Positions 1 through 14,339 of a stretch of DNA of 64,000 nucleotides are shown here, one piece after another. Every line of letters starts with the position of its first letter. Position 1 is the stretch's first letter. The stretch is from Viscum album (lineage: Eukaryota; Streptophyta; Magnoliopsida; Santalales; Viscaceae): contig OY728152.1 of the NCBI GenBank assembly GCA_963277665.1, positions 1,183,966,357 through 1,184,030,356 on the forward strand, written 5' to 3'. The position numbers and the translations under genes were made by a program. Below the pieces are notes generated by a model that was given only the letters and a program-made list of their open reading frames with translations, had not been told where the DNA came from and ran no database searches.

Positions 1-3000
1 TCTATTTACTAATCCAACAAATATGTTGAACAGCCATTGATAGGGATGTTTTTCAATCAGACTAATGATATTAGGGCTAACTAATTTAGTATTTAATTGT
101 ATTTAATTTTTTTACTTGTAATAACTTATGATGGAACAATTGGCCATTAGTGGTCTTGCAAAATAGATAATCCCTATTATACTATTGGTGAATTTAGTTA
201 GTATTGATTCAATTTGTTATACTATTTTTTTCGGGATTAGGTTGATTTAATTTGATAATAAGACATATTAATTATTGGTTACATTTAATATTAGCTTCAC
301 CCATTATTATTTTCCCATACTGAAGACACAAAATTTCTATTTACTACCCATATATTGGATAATGGTGAATTGAATCAAGATTTATTGGTGGTATTTGGTA
401 ACTGAAAATGGAAACTAATAGGTTTTCAGTGAATCCCTAACTTCATTTATTTCCAGAAATACCATGGGGAAGGTAATACAGTTAAGTTGTAGATTATTAA
501 TATGCGAGAGGGTGAATTATTGTTAATAAAACTTATGATGTAACATCTATGTGAGGAGATTATCCATGGGTTGGCCACTAAAATTAAAACTAGGTTGAAA
601 AAATATATTCAATCTAAAATATTCATAATAAAAATTTCTAGTGGAGAAAATGAAATAACAATGTTAAATAAAAAAAAATATAATACTCTCATGTCTCTAT
701 AGACATCTTCAGTCCATATATTTTATAAATTTATCTTTGGAAAAAAATTCCTTTCTGAAGACCCCCACAAAAGGTTCCATTTCACAAATACATACAAACA
801 TACGATCTATTTCATTCTCTATCCACAAAATTGATATATAGACCTATTTCAACACATTAAAAACCAATATTAAATTCCTCCTTAACATTAGAATATTCCA
901 CAAGAATTTTATAAAAAAAGAGATTCCCACTTATTTTTAAAATATTTACATGATGTTGTGTATAAATATATAGGGATTAATTTTCTATAAGTTATAGATA
1001 ACTAAATATTCTACAATCATAATTCTTCATTCTTTCTCCCCCTAGGTGGAGTGATATATATTGTAGTAATAAATTATCATTGAATCCAATTGGTTGGTGA
1101 AATGTAGATATAAATTCATTACATCTTTATAAGGAGTATGAAAATAAAAAATCATAATAATACCTTATTGAATTTGACCCCTTCTTCACATAATATATCA
1201 TCAAATGAGCCTTTTTTCATAATATCAGAATATTTTGTAATCATATTCAATAGATTAAAAATCATGAAATTCTTCAATTTTAAATTTTTTAGTTTTTAAT
1301 TCCTTATAGATGGAACATCACCTTATTTACACATTTTTGATAATCTTTGTTGTAACTCTGGAAAACATTTTCATAGTTATTAAAATAACAGAGATGATCT
1401 AATTTTTTATATATTACATACTAGTCTTATAAAAGAAGTTACTAACCATGGTAACCATAAAATTAAAAAATTATATAAGAACTCATAGATGGTTGAAGTC
1501 TCATACACCATTATTGAACTACACATTCAGAAATTCATGTGGGATTTAGATCATGTTAATTTTGTTGAAATGATCATGGTGTAGCATTTTTTTACAATCA
1601 TGATACCAAATAGTTACACCAAAAAGAAAATACCATTTACTAATTATGGATTTCCATACATGTTATCACGATTTTCCATCTGATAGTAATTTTTATCCAT
1701 CAACTACATTTAAATAAATAAATATAATGAAATGTAATCTATCATCTACTGATTTTTTTATAAATAAATACTTCATTCCATCCATTTCATACTGTTGTAC
1801 ACAAATCAATAAAATATTATGATCCCTATGATATATATTATTTCCAATCATAATTATCTATAATATGAAGTCTTATATTTCAAACATCTCAACATGAAAC
1901 ATGGTTATTTTTATAACAAAATTCCATTAAATCATTATTATACCAATGAAATAAATAATAACAGGGAAGGTAGCTCCATTAGATTATATCCCATCATTAA
2001 TACCACTTATTATTATTGACAACTAATTTCTAGATATCTACACATAACTAAACATCATTTACAAGGAGATAATTTTTTATATTCAGAATCACCAAATTTC
2101 AATTTCTATATGAATGGGAAAGAGTCTATCATCTCACATCAATTCTACTTCATTACCGATAAAAATTCCAATATTTAAAAATAATGAAGAATGAATGAAA
2201 TCAACCAAAAAGGGAATACTACATATGTGATTTACATGGTTTAGAATAAAAATCATATTCCATGGGTGAATCACTTATTTTCATTATTGATTTCATTTAA
2301 TAATTAATTCAGTTTTGAAATATGATTGAGAAAAAGTGATCGTATTAATTAAATTTATAGACTATCCCAATTGGTTGGTATGGTGCAACCTTTATCCTAT
2401 TTATGATGATGCTTCCTACTATATTTTTATCTATTTGGGAAGACCAAATTATATTCAATACATTATGTAATTTTCCATCATAACAGTCCATTCCCAGTGA
2501 TGAATTCCCTCTACACTTACAAATAACAATGATAAATATTATTTTTCCTCTGAAAAACTACATTCGATAATTATATATCCAATTGAGTTACTCTTAATAT
2601 AGTTATATTCTCCATAAAAATTTCTCCATCATGATTTGAATGAAATTCTATCCCAATTGTATAAATTTTTATTCACTTTATGGTTTTCTATTTCAATTTC
2701 TTTTATCAATGTCATTTTCAAAATATATCCTCTATTAAAAGGCCCTCAAAAAGTATTATTTTTTCACTAAGTAAATACTTCTCCCATAAACCTAAGAGTA
2801 TAAAAATTACCATCCACTATAGAGATCAGTATGGTAGATAGTTATTTTTCAAAATTTCATGATACCCATATTTTACCCAGTATAAATTCTCTTCTTATTA
2901 TTGACATTAAATCAACATTATTAATTTTATTATCCATATAAATAAATCCCTACATTTCTATAATCTATTTCTCCTCAAATAAGTTACCATAAATGGATTT

Positions 3001-3370
3001 ATTATTTTACAATTCATTTTATTATATTAGATGAATATAGATGTGTCTACTTTGTTTTATTAATATCTTTCATAAAGGGGGATACTAAAAAAATATAATT
3101 TCTACATAAAATCAAATACAATATACACCAAACACACATTATAAATAATTTTTGAAGGAAAACATTACCATTATAATGCTAACTCGTTTTTCATCTCTAT
3201 TGAATTGATACAACCACTCATTTATATTTTTTAATTGAAAATATTTTTGATATCATCATGGAATAAACTTTTAGAGAAAAGAAAATGTAACCCGGTTTTT
3301 GGTAATTATCAATCCAAAAAATAAATTCATCCCATAAATAAATGGATTTTTAAAAATTTAGTACATATTT
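1..3370. other. AT-rich intergenic/repeat debris
   Basis: This stretch is strongly AT-rich and holds no open frame longer than about 60 codons on either strand. No LTR boundary, RNA gene or tandem array could be fixed by eye. Because a minus-strand Gypsy RT trace follows directly, the region may contain the eroded RNase H, integrase and 3' LTR of that element, but nothing in it can be assigned to a domain. A minus-strand 'FDDIL' string near 1190-1210 has the spacing of an RT active site but lacks supporting neighbours. Confidence 0.5.
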
Positions 3371-3379
3371 GAAATACTA

Positions 3380-3950
3380 TTCACAAATTATATTATTATT
3401 TCTGTAAAAACATATATCATTAATAAATATAATCAAAATTACCATTGTCTCATTCATCTCTCCATATAAAAAATTTGGTCTACTTTTCCTTTTATGAAAT
3501 TGTGATACATATAAAAAAAATATGTCAATACCATGATATTTGTTCTTATTTTAACCCAAATAGCCAATTTTTATGTTTATATAGGTTTTTATGTTATTAT
3601 AAAGAAAATATCCCTTAGGTTCCAAAATATCAACTACCCCTTCTATCATATAATTTATAAATACTATATTAAAATACATTAATATACACAGTTTATTAGT
3701 TTTTATGAAATACTAATGAGATTCCAAAATATCTGATTTGTGGATTTAGAAAAAAATTATTCATCAAAATCAACCCCTTAATTATTTGATAAACCCTAAC
3801 AATCAAATCAAGAATTATTCCTTGGATGATCATGTTTTGTATTTGGTTTAGGTTTTCAAACACAATTTGTTCCAATGATGTTTTTATATTCAAAACCATT
3901 TATATGATCTCGTGATTCATTATATTTAGTTTTTATTCACATTACTCATA
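3380..3950 (-). pseudogene. Faint Ty3/Gypsy reverse transcriptase remnant
   Basis: Read on the minus strand, about 3400-3460 gives residues resembling the Gypsy RT palm: EMNETM, then VILIIFINDICFY. This lines up with the family pattern LMNRVF...VVVFIDDILVY, so the catalytic FIDD would be FIND here. A few residues before the active site are missing. Further up (about 3760-3880) the nucleotide pattern is compatible with the finger region that precedes the palm, but there are stops in every frame. No intact domain remains and flanking LTRs were not identified. The assignment rests on one motif and its spacing. Confidence 0.4.
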
Positions 3951-3999
3951 ATATGAATCCATTATTATTGTTAATGGACTTTTCAATTATTATGGGATA

Positions 4000-6900
4000 C
4001 TATTTTGAATATTAATCGGTTTTTTAGATATTGAATGATGATGTACAACTAAATTACATATAAATTGATAAATATTTAATATATTAAAAAAAATTAATTC
4101 CCAAAGAACATATTATTTTAGTTCCATTAGAAACGTAGAGCACATTTTCAAAATTTGAGGACTGATTTTCAACAGCACTTATAAGGATCCTCCCATATAG
4201 TTTCCCAACCTAAAACTGTCCCATGAATCCTAGGGAAAAAAATATGGAAATGGTGAGACAATATTCTTAGTACAGGAATGCATGGAAAATGTAAAAAAAC
4301 ATACACATAAGAATGTACATACATGAAGGTGACTTTTGAAAAGAATACCAAGTATAACTAAAATCAAAACCATGAGTCACTCAATAAATCAAGACAGTTT
4401 ATATGGAATTAATCATATTAGAACATGATATATGAGAATACAACTTTAGAATAAATCATGGAATTGTGGAGAACACATTATCATAGAAAATAATTTACAT
4501 ATTACCCAAGGATCGTTTCCAAAACTATCATAGTAGATAAATTCATTTTTTGAATCAAGTTCACTATTCATTCTAGCCATGTATTACTGATCCATATTTA
4601 CTTTTCATTCCAGTACAATCTATAACATGATACATAAATCATTATCCAAATAATTTTAGGGAGATATAATTCCGACCAATATCATAGTGAAATCATTCTT
4701 ATGTCTTCCATACAAATATAAATCATTCATCCTAGTATATCCCAAGGAATAAAATGGGTATCTCAAACATCATTCCATCATAATCTATATAAAAAATGAA
4801 TTTCATAGATATCATGATATCATAAAAAAATCAAATCATAGTAATAACTAGGATAAAATCAAAAACCTATTTAACGAAATTCATCTTATATGGAATTTTT
4901 TTTTGATAATACTCATGAAATTAAATCTTGAAGAAAATGTACAATTTTCATAAAATATGACTTTATATCTCAAAATTCCAAGAAATTGTAAAAGAAAATA
5001 ATTTATTTGAAAATAAACATGAAATAATGTAAATAAATATTCCTGTTGATATGGAATTAATAAATCATAAAAATCTATTTAGGTATTATAAGTTATATTA
5101 AAACATTTTTCTCATACTTTTGTCAGAAAGTTAAAAAGTACCCTATTTTGAAAATAAATGAAATATTCATTACAAACCATGTACTAAAAGTAAAAAAAAT
5201 GAAAAATATGATTTTGAAAATACATATGATAACAATAAATCATTTTATGAAATCACTATTGGAAACATTGACATAGATGATAAATATAATACAGTAAATA
5301 ATCACGTATAAACAATTTCAGATGATAATGTGATTAAAAATTTGTCTCGTACAAATTTATAATCAGAAAAATAATATGAAAAAAATATATGTACTTATAT
5401 TCATGTATTATCTTTCCAAATAAGATCCATACAAAAATTTATGGGATGCATGGAAATAACTCAAATGAAATATGTGGTGTTTATGAAATATGTCTTATAG
5501 AAATAAAGGTGAGGAAAAATAATCCCTTACAATAGGTTTGATATCCTTTTATTGTATCTGACCCCCCCATTATGATTTTTAAATTAATTTAATTTAATTA
5601 TAACTGAATCATTTTCATATTTGTTATATCAAATATGATAAAATTATAATCTTCTTTCAAGTAAAATTATTACTCGTCCATCGTGCATTATCTTCATTAT
5701 ATTTTTAATTTTGTTTTTTAGAAAAAGTACTTGATCCTATTTATAGGATATTGTTATATAAATTAAATAATGATAATTTTTAATATATGTAATATATATG
5801 GATTCAATTCATTTATATAATCATGTTTTAATGAATATCATTTAAAATTAATCACATCACATCATGGAGACCGTAAGTCGTACGTACACACACACGATGA
5901 TATCATTCCCATAATTGTTGAATGGTATTGAAGTGGATGGTATATATTTTGTAAAAAATAAATATATTATTACAAAAATTATATATAGTTATTATTTCTA
6001 CCATTATACCCATCCATGTAAGGTGGTAGTTGATAATAGATTACACCACAACATGGAGATGGTAAGACGTACGTACGGAGGTGTGGTGATTTCATTTTTC
6101 GTATGACAGATTAAAGGTGAAATATGGTTATTCCACAAAAATAATAAAATATTGAAAAATAATATATACAATATTCATTACTTTATAATTGAAACTCCTC
6201 ATGATGAGGAAGTAGAATAAGATATTATTTGAAAGTATTGGTATAGGTGATTACTTCTTCTTCGATGTGGTCCCACTAAATCTCCTCTTGATGTAGTAGA
6301 GATGGTATTTTGAGAATAACAGAATCTATAGAATGCGACTAAGTTTTTTGAGAAATGAAATGGTAATGGGATGGTCGATCATGGAGGATCAAAGCGATGT
6401 GAAGAGGTGAGGGAGGTTGTTAATTTTTATAATTATCGTGAGGTTTTCTTTTGGAATCACCATAAATATTAATTTATAATAAACTCAAAACAATTCCAAA
6501 AACATAAAAAAATTCTTTATTTAGAATATGAGAATATATATGGTTATAATATAATAATTTCTTAATAATTAGGCATGTTTACTTGTAAATGTAAACTGTA
6601 ACATATTGTTTTATGCTTAATAATTCTCTTTTAAATTTAACTAAGTTAACAAATTATTTTATATTAAAATTGTGTAATATTTACTTAACTGATTTCAATT
6701 ATATTATATATGAAAAATATAGTAAATTTTTTAAAAATTAATTATTAAAAATATTTTTGAAAATAGTTTATGATTTTAAAATAATTTACTATTAAATTAT
6801 TTTAAAAAAAATTAAAAATAGAGTCATTCTAACTATATTAATTTAATGGATTTTTAAAAATATCAATATAAGATAATAAACTAGAAAACAATGTTTTATT

Positions 6901-8759
6901 ATTTATATATTTGTTAATGGTCATCTAGAAATTTTTTTGGAAATATTAATTATCCCAAATAATAAATATTTTAGTATTTTTAGTTACATTAATTTGAGAG
7001 TTCCGTTAATAAAATAATTACTACATTAGTATTGTGTAATTATTTAATATACATATGTGTTGAGTTAAACCATAAAATAAAATATTATGATAAAGATAAA
7101 TCATTCATATATCATAAAAATTATTTAATTAAAATACATATCTTGGAAAACACTACAATTAAACTTTTATATTAATTAAAACCTGAATGTTACAACTTTA
7201 ACATCAAATTACATGAATTAATATCACTATCATAATCATTCGTATATGGTTATAAATGTTCAATAACTCAAACCTTGTATGAATAGGGTCGATATATACT
7301 CAACCAATGTGCTTTGGTCAAAAACGTTGTTTTTTTAATGTTTATTATAATTTTACTAATTATTATTTAATTAATTTTCCATCAATTAAATGATTTCAAC
7401 AACCTCAAAGTATAATTCCTTATGCTAAATGTATATATCCAAAAAATTGAAGATAAATTAAATGAAAATGTTAAAAAAATCAATAAAATTATTATTTATA
7501 TTATTATTTATATTCTGCATAACCATATTTTCAAAAATGATTTAGTTATTAAAATTTGAGAGAGACATATTTGAGTTTTCAATAAATAAAATAAATTAAA
7601 TGTTATATTCTCATCCATGTGGCTTCCAAAGGGTATAATTTAGATTGAAGGATGGTTTTTTTCAAAAATATATCATCTAATAATAGTTGGAAAAGTGTTT
7701 ATGTAATTATTGATATTATATTTACCATTAATTATTTGTTTTACCTTTTTATAGTAGTAAAAAAAATTATAGAAATTATTATTCATAATGACCAATAATA
7801 AAACCATGTTATTTCAATAATTTTAACCAACTTATTCTAAATATGGAACCATTTTTAAAAATTTATAGCATACAATTTTCATTTATTAATTGAAAATAAA
7901 TATATTTTTGGATTGAAAAATTGTTTTTAAAAAGTTAAAATACTAAAAAATATTGAAATGTTATAACATAAATATTAAATTTAAAATTTATTCAAATGGC
8001 CAAAAATATATTAACTGATAAAAATATATTCTATTTTTACATTAAAAAAATTTAACAATATAATTTTTCCAACTAAATTATCTCGATGAAGAAAAGATTT
8101 TTTTAAGTCAAATTTTGTATATTTTAATATGCATAAAAACATAAAATTTATTTTAGAAATATCATAAAATAATCCAATTTAAATTTATATATCCTAATTT
8201 CATAAAATAAGTTTATTATGTTAAATAGAATATATTAAATTATAAAAAACTAGATTAAAAATGTTTTATCTGATAAAAGGTTTCAAAACAACATTTTTTT
8301 AAAAATACATATTTTATCAAAAAAAAAAGAAATTTGTTATTATATAATTTATAGAAAACATATAATTTATATTTTAAACATTATATCAAATATATTTTAT
8401 ATATAGTACATTAATAAAATATATCGTGGGTGATTTTTTTTATTTTACAAACTAAATTATTTTCATTTAAATATTTTTTTCATACAATGAAATTAATACC
8501 ATTCATTCTCGCTGTTATAATGACTATGTTATAAGGAAATAATACAGTATTTACATGTTCACATAAACTCAGTTTTATAGTAAATGAATTCTATGAATAA
8601 AAATTGAAATTGTTTGCAACATTAGCAATGCATAGTGTTGCGTATAACACTGGTTAAGTCGGTGTTTCATATAGATCAAGGTTAATTTTGTGTAGCTTAC
8701 AACATAAGATATCAATGAAATTAAAAATAACCATCTCATAAAAATATAAGGGTGTTACA
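4000..8759 (-). repeat. LTR copy A of a long Gypsy-type LTR family
   Basis: Colinear along most of its length with copies B (14340-18941) and C (21150-22607 plus 32287-33790). Shared landmarks include the block starting at about 4090, the CATGGAGAC motifs at 5863 and 6052, and the CTTCTTCGATGTGG block near 6258. It ends in GGGTGTTACA at 8751-8759, the reverse complement of the usual TGTAACACCC start of plant Gypsy LTRs, so the LTR is in minus orientation. No C-run (minus-strand PPT) follows the end, unlike copy B, so A may be a solo LTR or a 5' LTR. The left edge is uncertain by a few hundred bases. Open frames inside it (for example 5915-6106) are incidental. Confidence 0.65.
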
Positions 8760-11700
8760 GGGGTGGCTAGTAGTTTGTCTTTTTTCTCTATTTGTACCCA
8801 TTATTAAATATTTGTAAAATATTATTAGCATCAATGTGACTTGTCATCATTTTATTCATGTCGTTGGTTATAAAAAAAAGTGTCACATCTCCTAAATAAT
8901 AATAATCTACATAATCAGCAAGGATTTATAAAAATTCATCAATATGTATATCTTGTTAAGATATTCTACCACTCTTTTAATCATCATCTGTTACAAATAT
9001 TTATACCAGTTTTTATTTTCAATGACTATCAAAACATTATTGTCAGTTATCCTTTAATATTCGTTATTTTAGAAAATAGGTAGACATATTTATTTTATCT
9101 ATATAACAGATAATAAATATTTATTATTCTCATTAATTATTCCTCAACTTTTTCATTCATTATTGATAAAGATGGGAAACACAAATATTCTACATCATTT
9201 TATATTTATATTCTTTTTGAACCATATTTCATATAGATCAATTAAGAATTTACATTTAATATACAATATCTTTTTATAATTCATGATGATTTATTTTCTA
9301 GAAACTAAAAAAACAAGAATTATTATACCAGTTTAGCATGGTTCTATCCAAATCAATAATATTCAAATTGTTAAATTTTTCATTAACATTTCTCGTGGTC
9401 TTTAAGGAGAACAAGACATATACCATGTGCTATGAAAGTTAAGATATTTTTAGATTTATTTGTTATTTTATTCCGCAACAATTGAGGATAGCTTCCCCTT
9501 TTTAGTGTAACTAGTTTACTTCTCAATAATTTTCTTAATCCATTTAAGTATGACTAATTGTTTGTATTTGAAATAATAAATTAATTGAAACATTTATATA
9601 TAATTCAAAAAAAATTTACATTGATATAATTACTTCAGTCATGTAATCATATCTTATAGGTTCCAAAACATTATATTAAACAAACATTATTGTTTTCAAA
9701 TTTACATCTATATTTCATTTTACATTTTAATCCCTATATTACATATTTTATATATTTTAATAATTTTAAAATTCTCTGAATTAGAGAAATAATAATTTTT
9801 GTTAGCCCATTTAAAAAATATTATTCATATTATATTATATATGATGACCACTACATCAGTTCCATATGATACTCACAAATTGTATACACATATATCAATC
9901 AGTTTTTGATTCTATATCTTAAAATTGATTACCATGAGTTCTAAAAACTGAAGTTAATATTAATCAAAATTTTAACATCATTCATAAATAAATATTATTT
10001 CAAAAAAATAATAACATTTCTATAAGGAAATATATTTTCTCATTACATTTTTTTCTTCACTCCATCAACATATATTTTATTAGAGGAGTTTAATAGATTC
10101 TTATCAATTTGAGCTAATCCGTTATCTTTGATAATCTGTTAGATATCATTTATTGAGGAATTAGATCCTCTACCAAATTTTTAAAATTTATTGGTTTAAT
10201 TTAAATTACATTTGGTGAGAGGTGAAAAAAATTATTCATTATCTGTAGCTACTCACATTAGCATGAATCTAGGGAAAAATAAATGAAATTTTTTAATGAA
10301 TTGAATAATTTAGATAATATTCTCAAACCATTATATTTTATTTATTTTAAATTTTTATAATGTGATTCTCTTATATATTTTATTTCATTCTGGTTACCAT
10401 ATAGAAAACAAAATCTATTTTAATTAATCAAATCTATTTCTAAAAACACTATATATCTTCTCTTATACATGTTTATGATTTTGCATTTATTATATATTGA
10501 TTACATGAGGTTAGTGCACTACCCTCTTTTAAAATATTGTCAAACTGTATTTTTAGATTTACTATTAATATATAGACACGTAAAGAAACAATAATTTTTT
10601 CATTAATATAATTTTTTGATTGAAATTAAGTTATTTCATAGGTTGTTTTCGGGATAATGTTTTTAGTAATGAATTAGAAAATATCTCTAAATCCTTTTTT
10701 TCAAACACTTATTTGGACATATTTTGAGGTTATAAACAATTTGATTTATAAAATTACCTATTAAAATATTATTCTATTTTATCATTTGTTTATACATAAT
10801 AGTTAACATAGAATACAATTTTTATTAGGTTATATTACATATATTATCTTCATTTAATGTATTGAATCTGTGTTATTTATTTTTCATGATATATTATTCT
10901 TCAAAATTATTTATTTTATGTTTCTATAGTTTTCCCTCATTGAAATATAATGTTTATTATGATGAATTTATAAAATTCATAGACAATATAAAATTTCAAT
11001 TATTCTAATAGAAACAAAAATCTCCATATTGTTATGAATATCAGATTACATCAAATAATTAAAATTTTAAATCTTTATCCTTTCAACATATTCTAATGTA
11101 GGATTGATTTTATAATTCATATAATATATTTCATTCTACCTAATTATATTCCCAATTTTTAAAAGAATAATACTCTGGACCATACATTATTTGTATTTCT
11201 ACTTTTTTTAAAATTCATCATGTTTTTATGGTAATATTCATATATCATCCTCCCAATATTCATTTAGATCATTTTGATCAAATTTCTCGGAGCATTTTTA
11301 TGGTTAAATTATGCTTCATTATTATAAAACTTTCTAAATTATTTTTATTTAATAATCTAATTATTAACATTTTTCATCTTATAGAGAAATAAAAAAACAT
11401 GAATGAAGATTAATTATATGATTCTTCATCAATGAAAAATTCTCCATAGTTAGAAGTAAATTCTCTAGGAAATAGAGGGTCCCAATAAAATATATTTTAT
11501 TTTTCAAATAACAGTTTATATATATGGATTCTTTATGATGATATTTTCATCCTGTATGGATTTCATTGATAAATCAAATATATATTCTCTTGGGTTTTTA
11601 AAAAACTTTATGAGAAGTGGCCAATTTTACCAAATCTAAATTATATAACGTATAGTTTTACAAGATACATTATGTTCCATATTTTATATATTTATACATT

Positions 11701-14339
11701 AGAGTGGGGAACACGTTAAAACCATATGAATTATACTCTTAATCTGAACCAATACACTCATTATTTATCATAAAACAATAATTATTTTTATTTTTATTTA
11801 ATTCTTCATCTTAATAATGATTTTATGAGACACCGATAACCTAAGCATATAATAAATTAATGAGATTTTGAATTTAATAATTTTTACATCATTCTAGATA
11901 TCTGTCTTAAAAGAACGATCTATTAGGATCTATCATTCTATAATGTTAATTCATTATTTTAATTACGACTATGAAGTCAGGAAGTGTGTATCGATACAAT
12001 ATGATTTTATAAACAATCTTATTATATTGGTATAAAACTCAACAACATATTCATATTGATGATATGAAATATCAACAAAAGACTTCAATGATGTTTTAAA
12101 AATATTTCCAATAACATATCTCCAATTCATTAATGATATGATCCTTCTTTACATATCAACATAATAGGTTTTAATCCCATTACATTGGATTGTTCGTTAA
12201 CTAATGATTAAAATTAAAATAAATTTTATTACCTATTATCAACTTAAACACTTTTTTATCAGATAATACCATGAATTAGTCTAAATGGAACTAAAAACTC
12301 ATGAATATATTACTTAACAATGTCATGTCCAAATGAGAGTTGATAAAGTCATTACAATTTATATACCAACATGAAATATATTTCCTTTAGATATTGAAAT
12401 TAATTTTTTAAAAATAAGTTTTTGATTATACATAGATATATATATATATAAATATCATATAGATATCAAAGTGAATTGTATATCTATTAATAAACTATTA
12501 TCAATACATGAATGATGGAACACAATGAGGTTTTTGTATTGCTGTCTGTATTATTTTTTTATAGCACAATTTAATTCATGATTTTCAGTAGATATATAAT
12601 CCTCTAACACGACACATAAAAAAAGTAGATAATAGATCATATTTTATAACATGTTTTTCCTCTAATGTGGATGATATGTATCTGATGTATAAATATTACC
12701 ATGATAGACAAATAATTTTTTTTCCATTGTAAAAAATTCTATGATCAAGGTTATATAGAATAAACCCACTACAATTATAACACTAAATTATTTTAATAAT
12801 AAAAAATTCCTAAACGTTTTCATAAAATAAATCAACTTGTTGATCAATCATTAAAGGGAACACATGTATTAAATATAATAAATGAAAATGGTCTTATAAA
12901 TACATACAAATATAAAAATCATAATGTGTTTCATTTTATAAATATCATTCTATAATAGAGATTGAAATTTTATCTCATTGTTTATAAATTACCAATATTA
13001 TCATTTTAATTAAATAATTAAATGAATATAATGAATATAATATTATATAACTAAAATAAATAAATCCCAAAAAATTTATCATCCGGATCAATATATTGAA
13101 ACACTGAACTTATATTGCCATATATCATCAACTATATTTTATGATATGGAGAGAAAACCTTCATTTTTTAACCCTTATCCAATATAACACAATTTTTATG
13201 GTAAATGAATTCATCTTGAAGTAGATCATTCCACCTTCCATTAGGATTCTAGTAACACTGCATCCTATTTCATTTGTATTCAGAATCAGTAGAAGTGAAA
13301 CTATATAGTGTATTAAATTATATCTTCATGAAAGCTAATTTTCTGTATCTAAACTCTATTATATATTTTAATTATTCAAGAATTCATATATATTCATAAT
13401 ATTTAAGGAAAAAATATTATTGACATATTTTAGCTAAATTTTCACTTGGAAAAAAACATTCAATCTTATTAATCTATAAAATGTATTATATTTTAACATG
13501 GGACTCATTAGGATTCACACGGTTTCATTATAGTATATTGTAAATGGGGAAAACAATTCATACACAACCAATGTAACATTGATGTTACTGTTACATATCA
13601 AAAAAATTTCTAATTAATTTAGTTACCTTTTTGGTTTTAAATTATCTATCACAAAATTATTATTCTATATTACTTTATTAATATAACAAACCATCAAATT
13701 ATTATTTTTCACTCTTAGGGAGATATCACATATCATGAAAAGGATTTTCTTTATTAGGGTCTAAACTATATAAGAGAGTTAAATTTTCCTTGAATTTACT
13801 ATGATTTCCATTTTTATATTTTCTTATATGCTCTTGGGTATTATATATCTACTACCAATATATTATAAATCTTGTGAACATCATTTCAACCAATGTCATC
13901 AAATTTTAAATAAGTCAACTATCCTTATAATTTTTTTATTCAAATAATTAATAGTTATTTGGAAAAAATATAATCATACACACTAGGTTTAAGACATTCA
14001 TGGGAACTCCAACATATATGCATAAAAAATTAACCTTATAAGATTTAAGTGTTTATAGTTACATAAAGATCATTTTGATTTAATCACACCGTCCCAAACC
14101 CTAGGGGGTCCATTAACATCATTAGGTGGTGCTACATTTTAAAATGCATAGATAAATTAATAGGTTGAGGCAGATATTCATCATATACACATCTAATGAC
14201 ACAAAATTATGTGTGGATAAAAACACACCTTGAGTAAATGTAGAACAATTTATGTGCTAGTTCATTAGGAGGCTTGATTTGTATAATTATGTGAAGAAAG
14301 AAAAAAACCAATTATAAATCATTAGAAAAATTATGTAAA
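8760..14339. other. AT-rich region between LTR copies A and B, possible decayed internal domain
   Basis: No frame longer than about 67 codons. The only hint of content is at about 13200-13320. On the minus strand this shares a 15-base run (TGTATTCAGAATNAGT type) with the gag gene of the B-C element at about 20750, in the same orientation. That suggests this stretch is the eroded internal part of a related element whose 5' LTR would be copy B. No RT, RNase H or integrase motif could be read with confidence. A short AT microsatellite lies at about 12437-12460. Confidence 0.4.

Noticed and set aside
1180..1290. Minus-strand string GSFDDILCEE with RT-like spacing to an upstream KYSD
   Set aside because: The residues between do not match the hydrophobic strand of RT, and no other pol motif could be read around it.
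5555..5572. Run of seven C (GACCCCCCCATTATG) as a minus-strand polypurine tract
   Set aside because: It lies in the middle of LTR copy A, is not beside a TGTTACA end, and has no counterpart in copies B and C.
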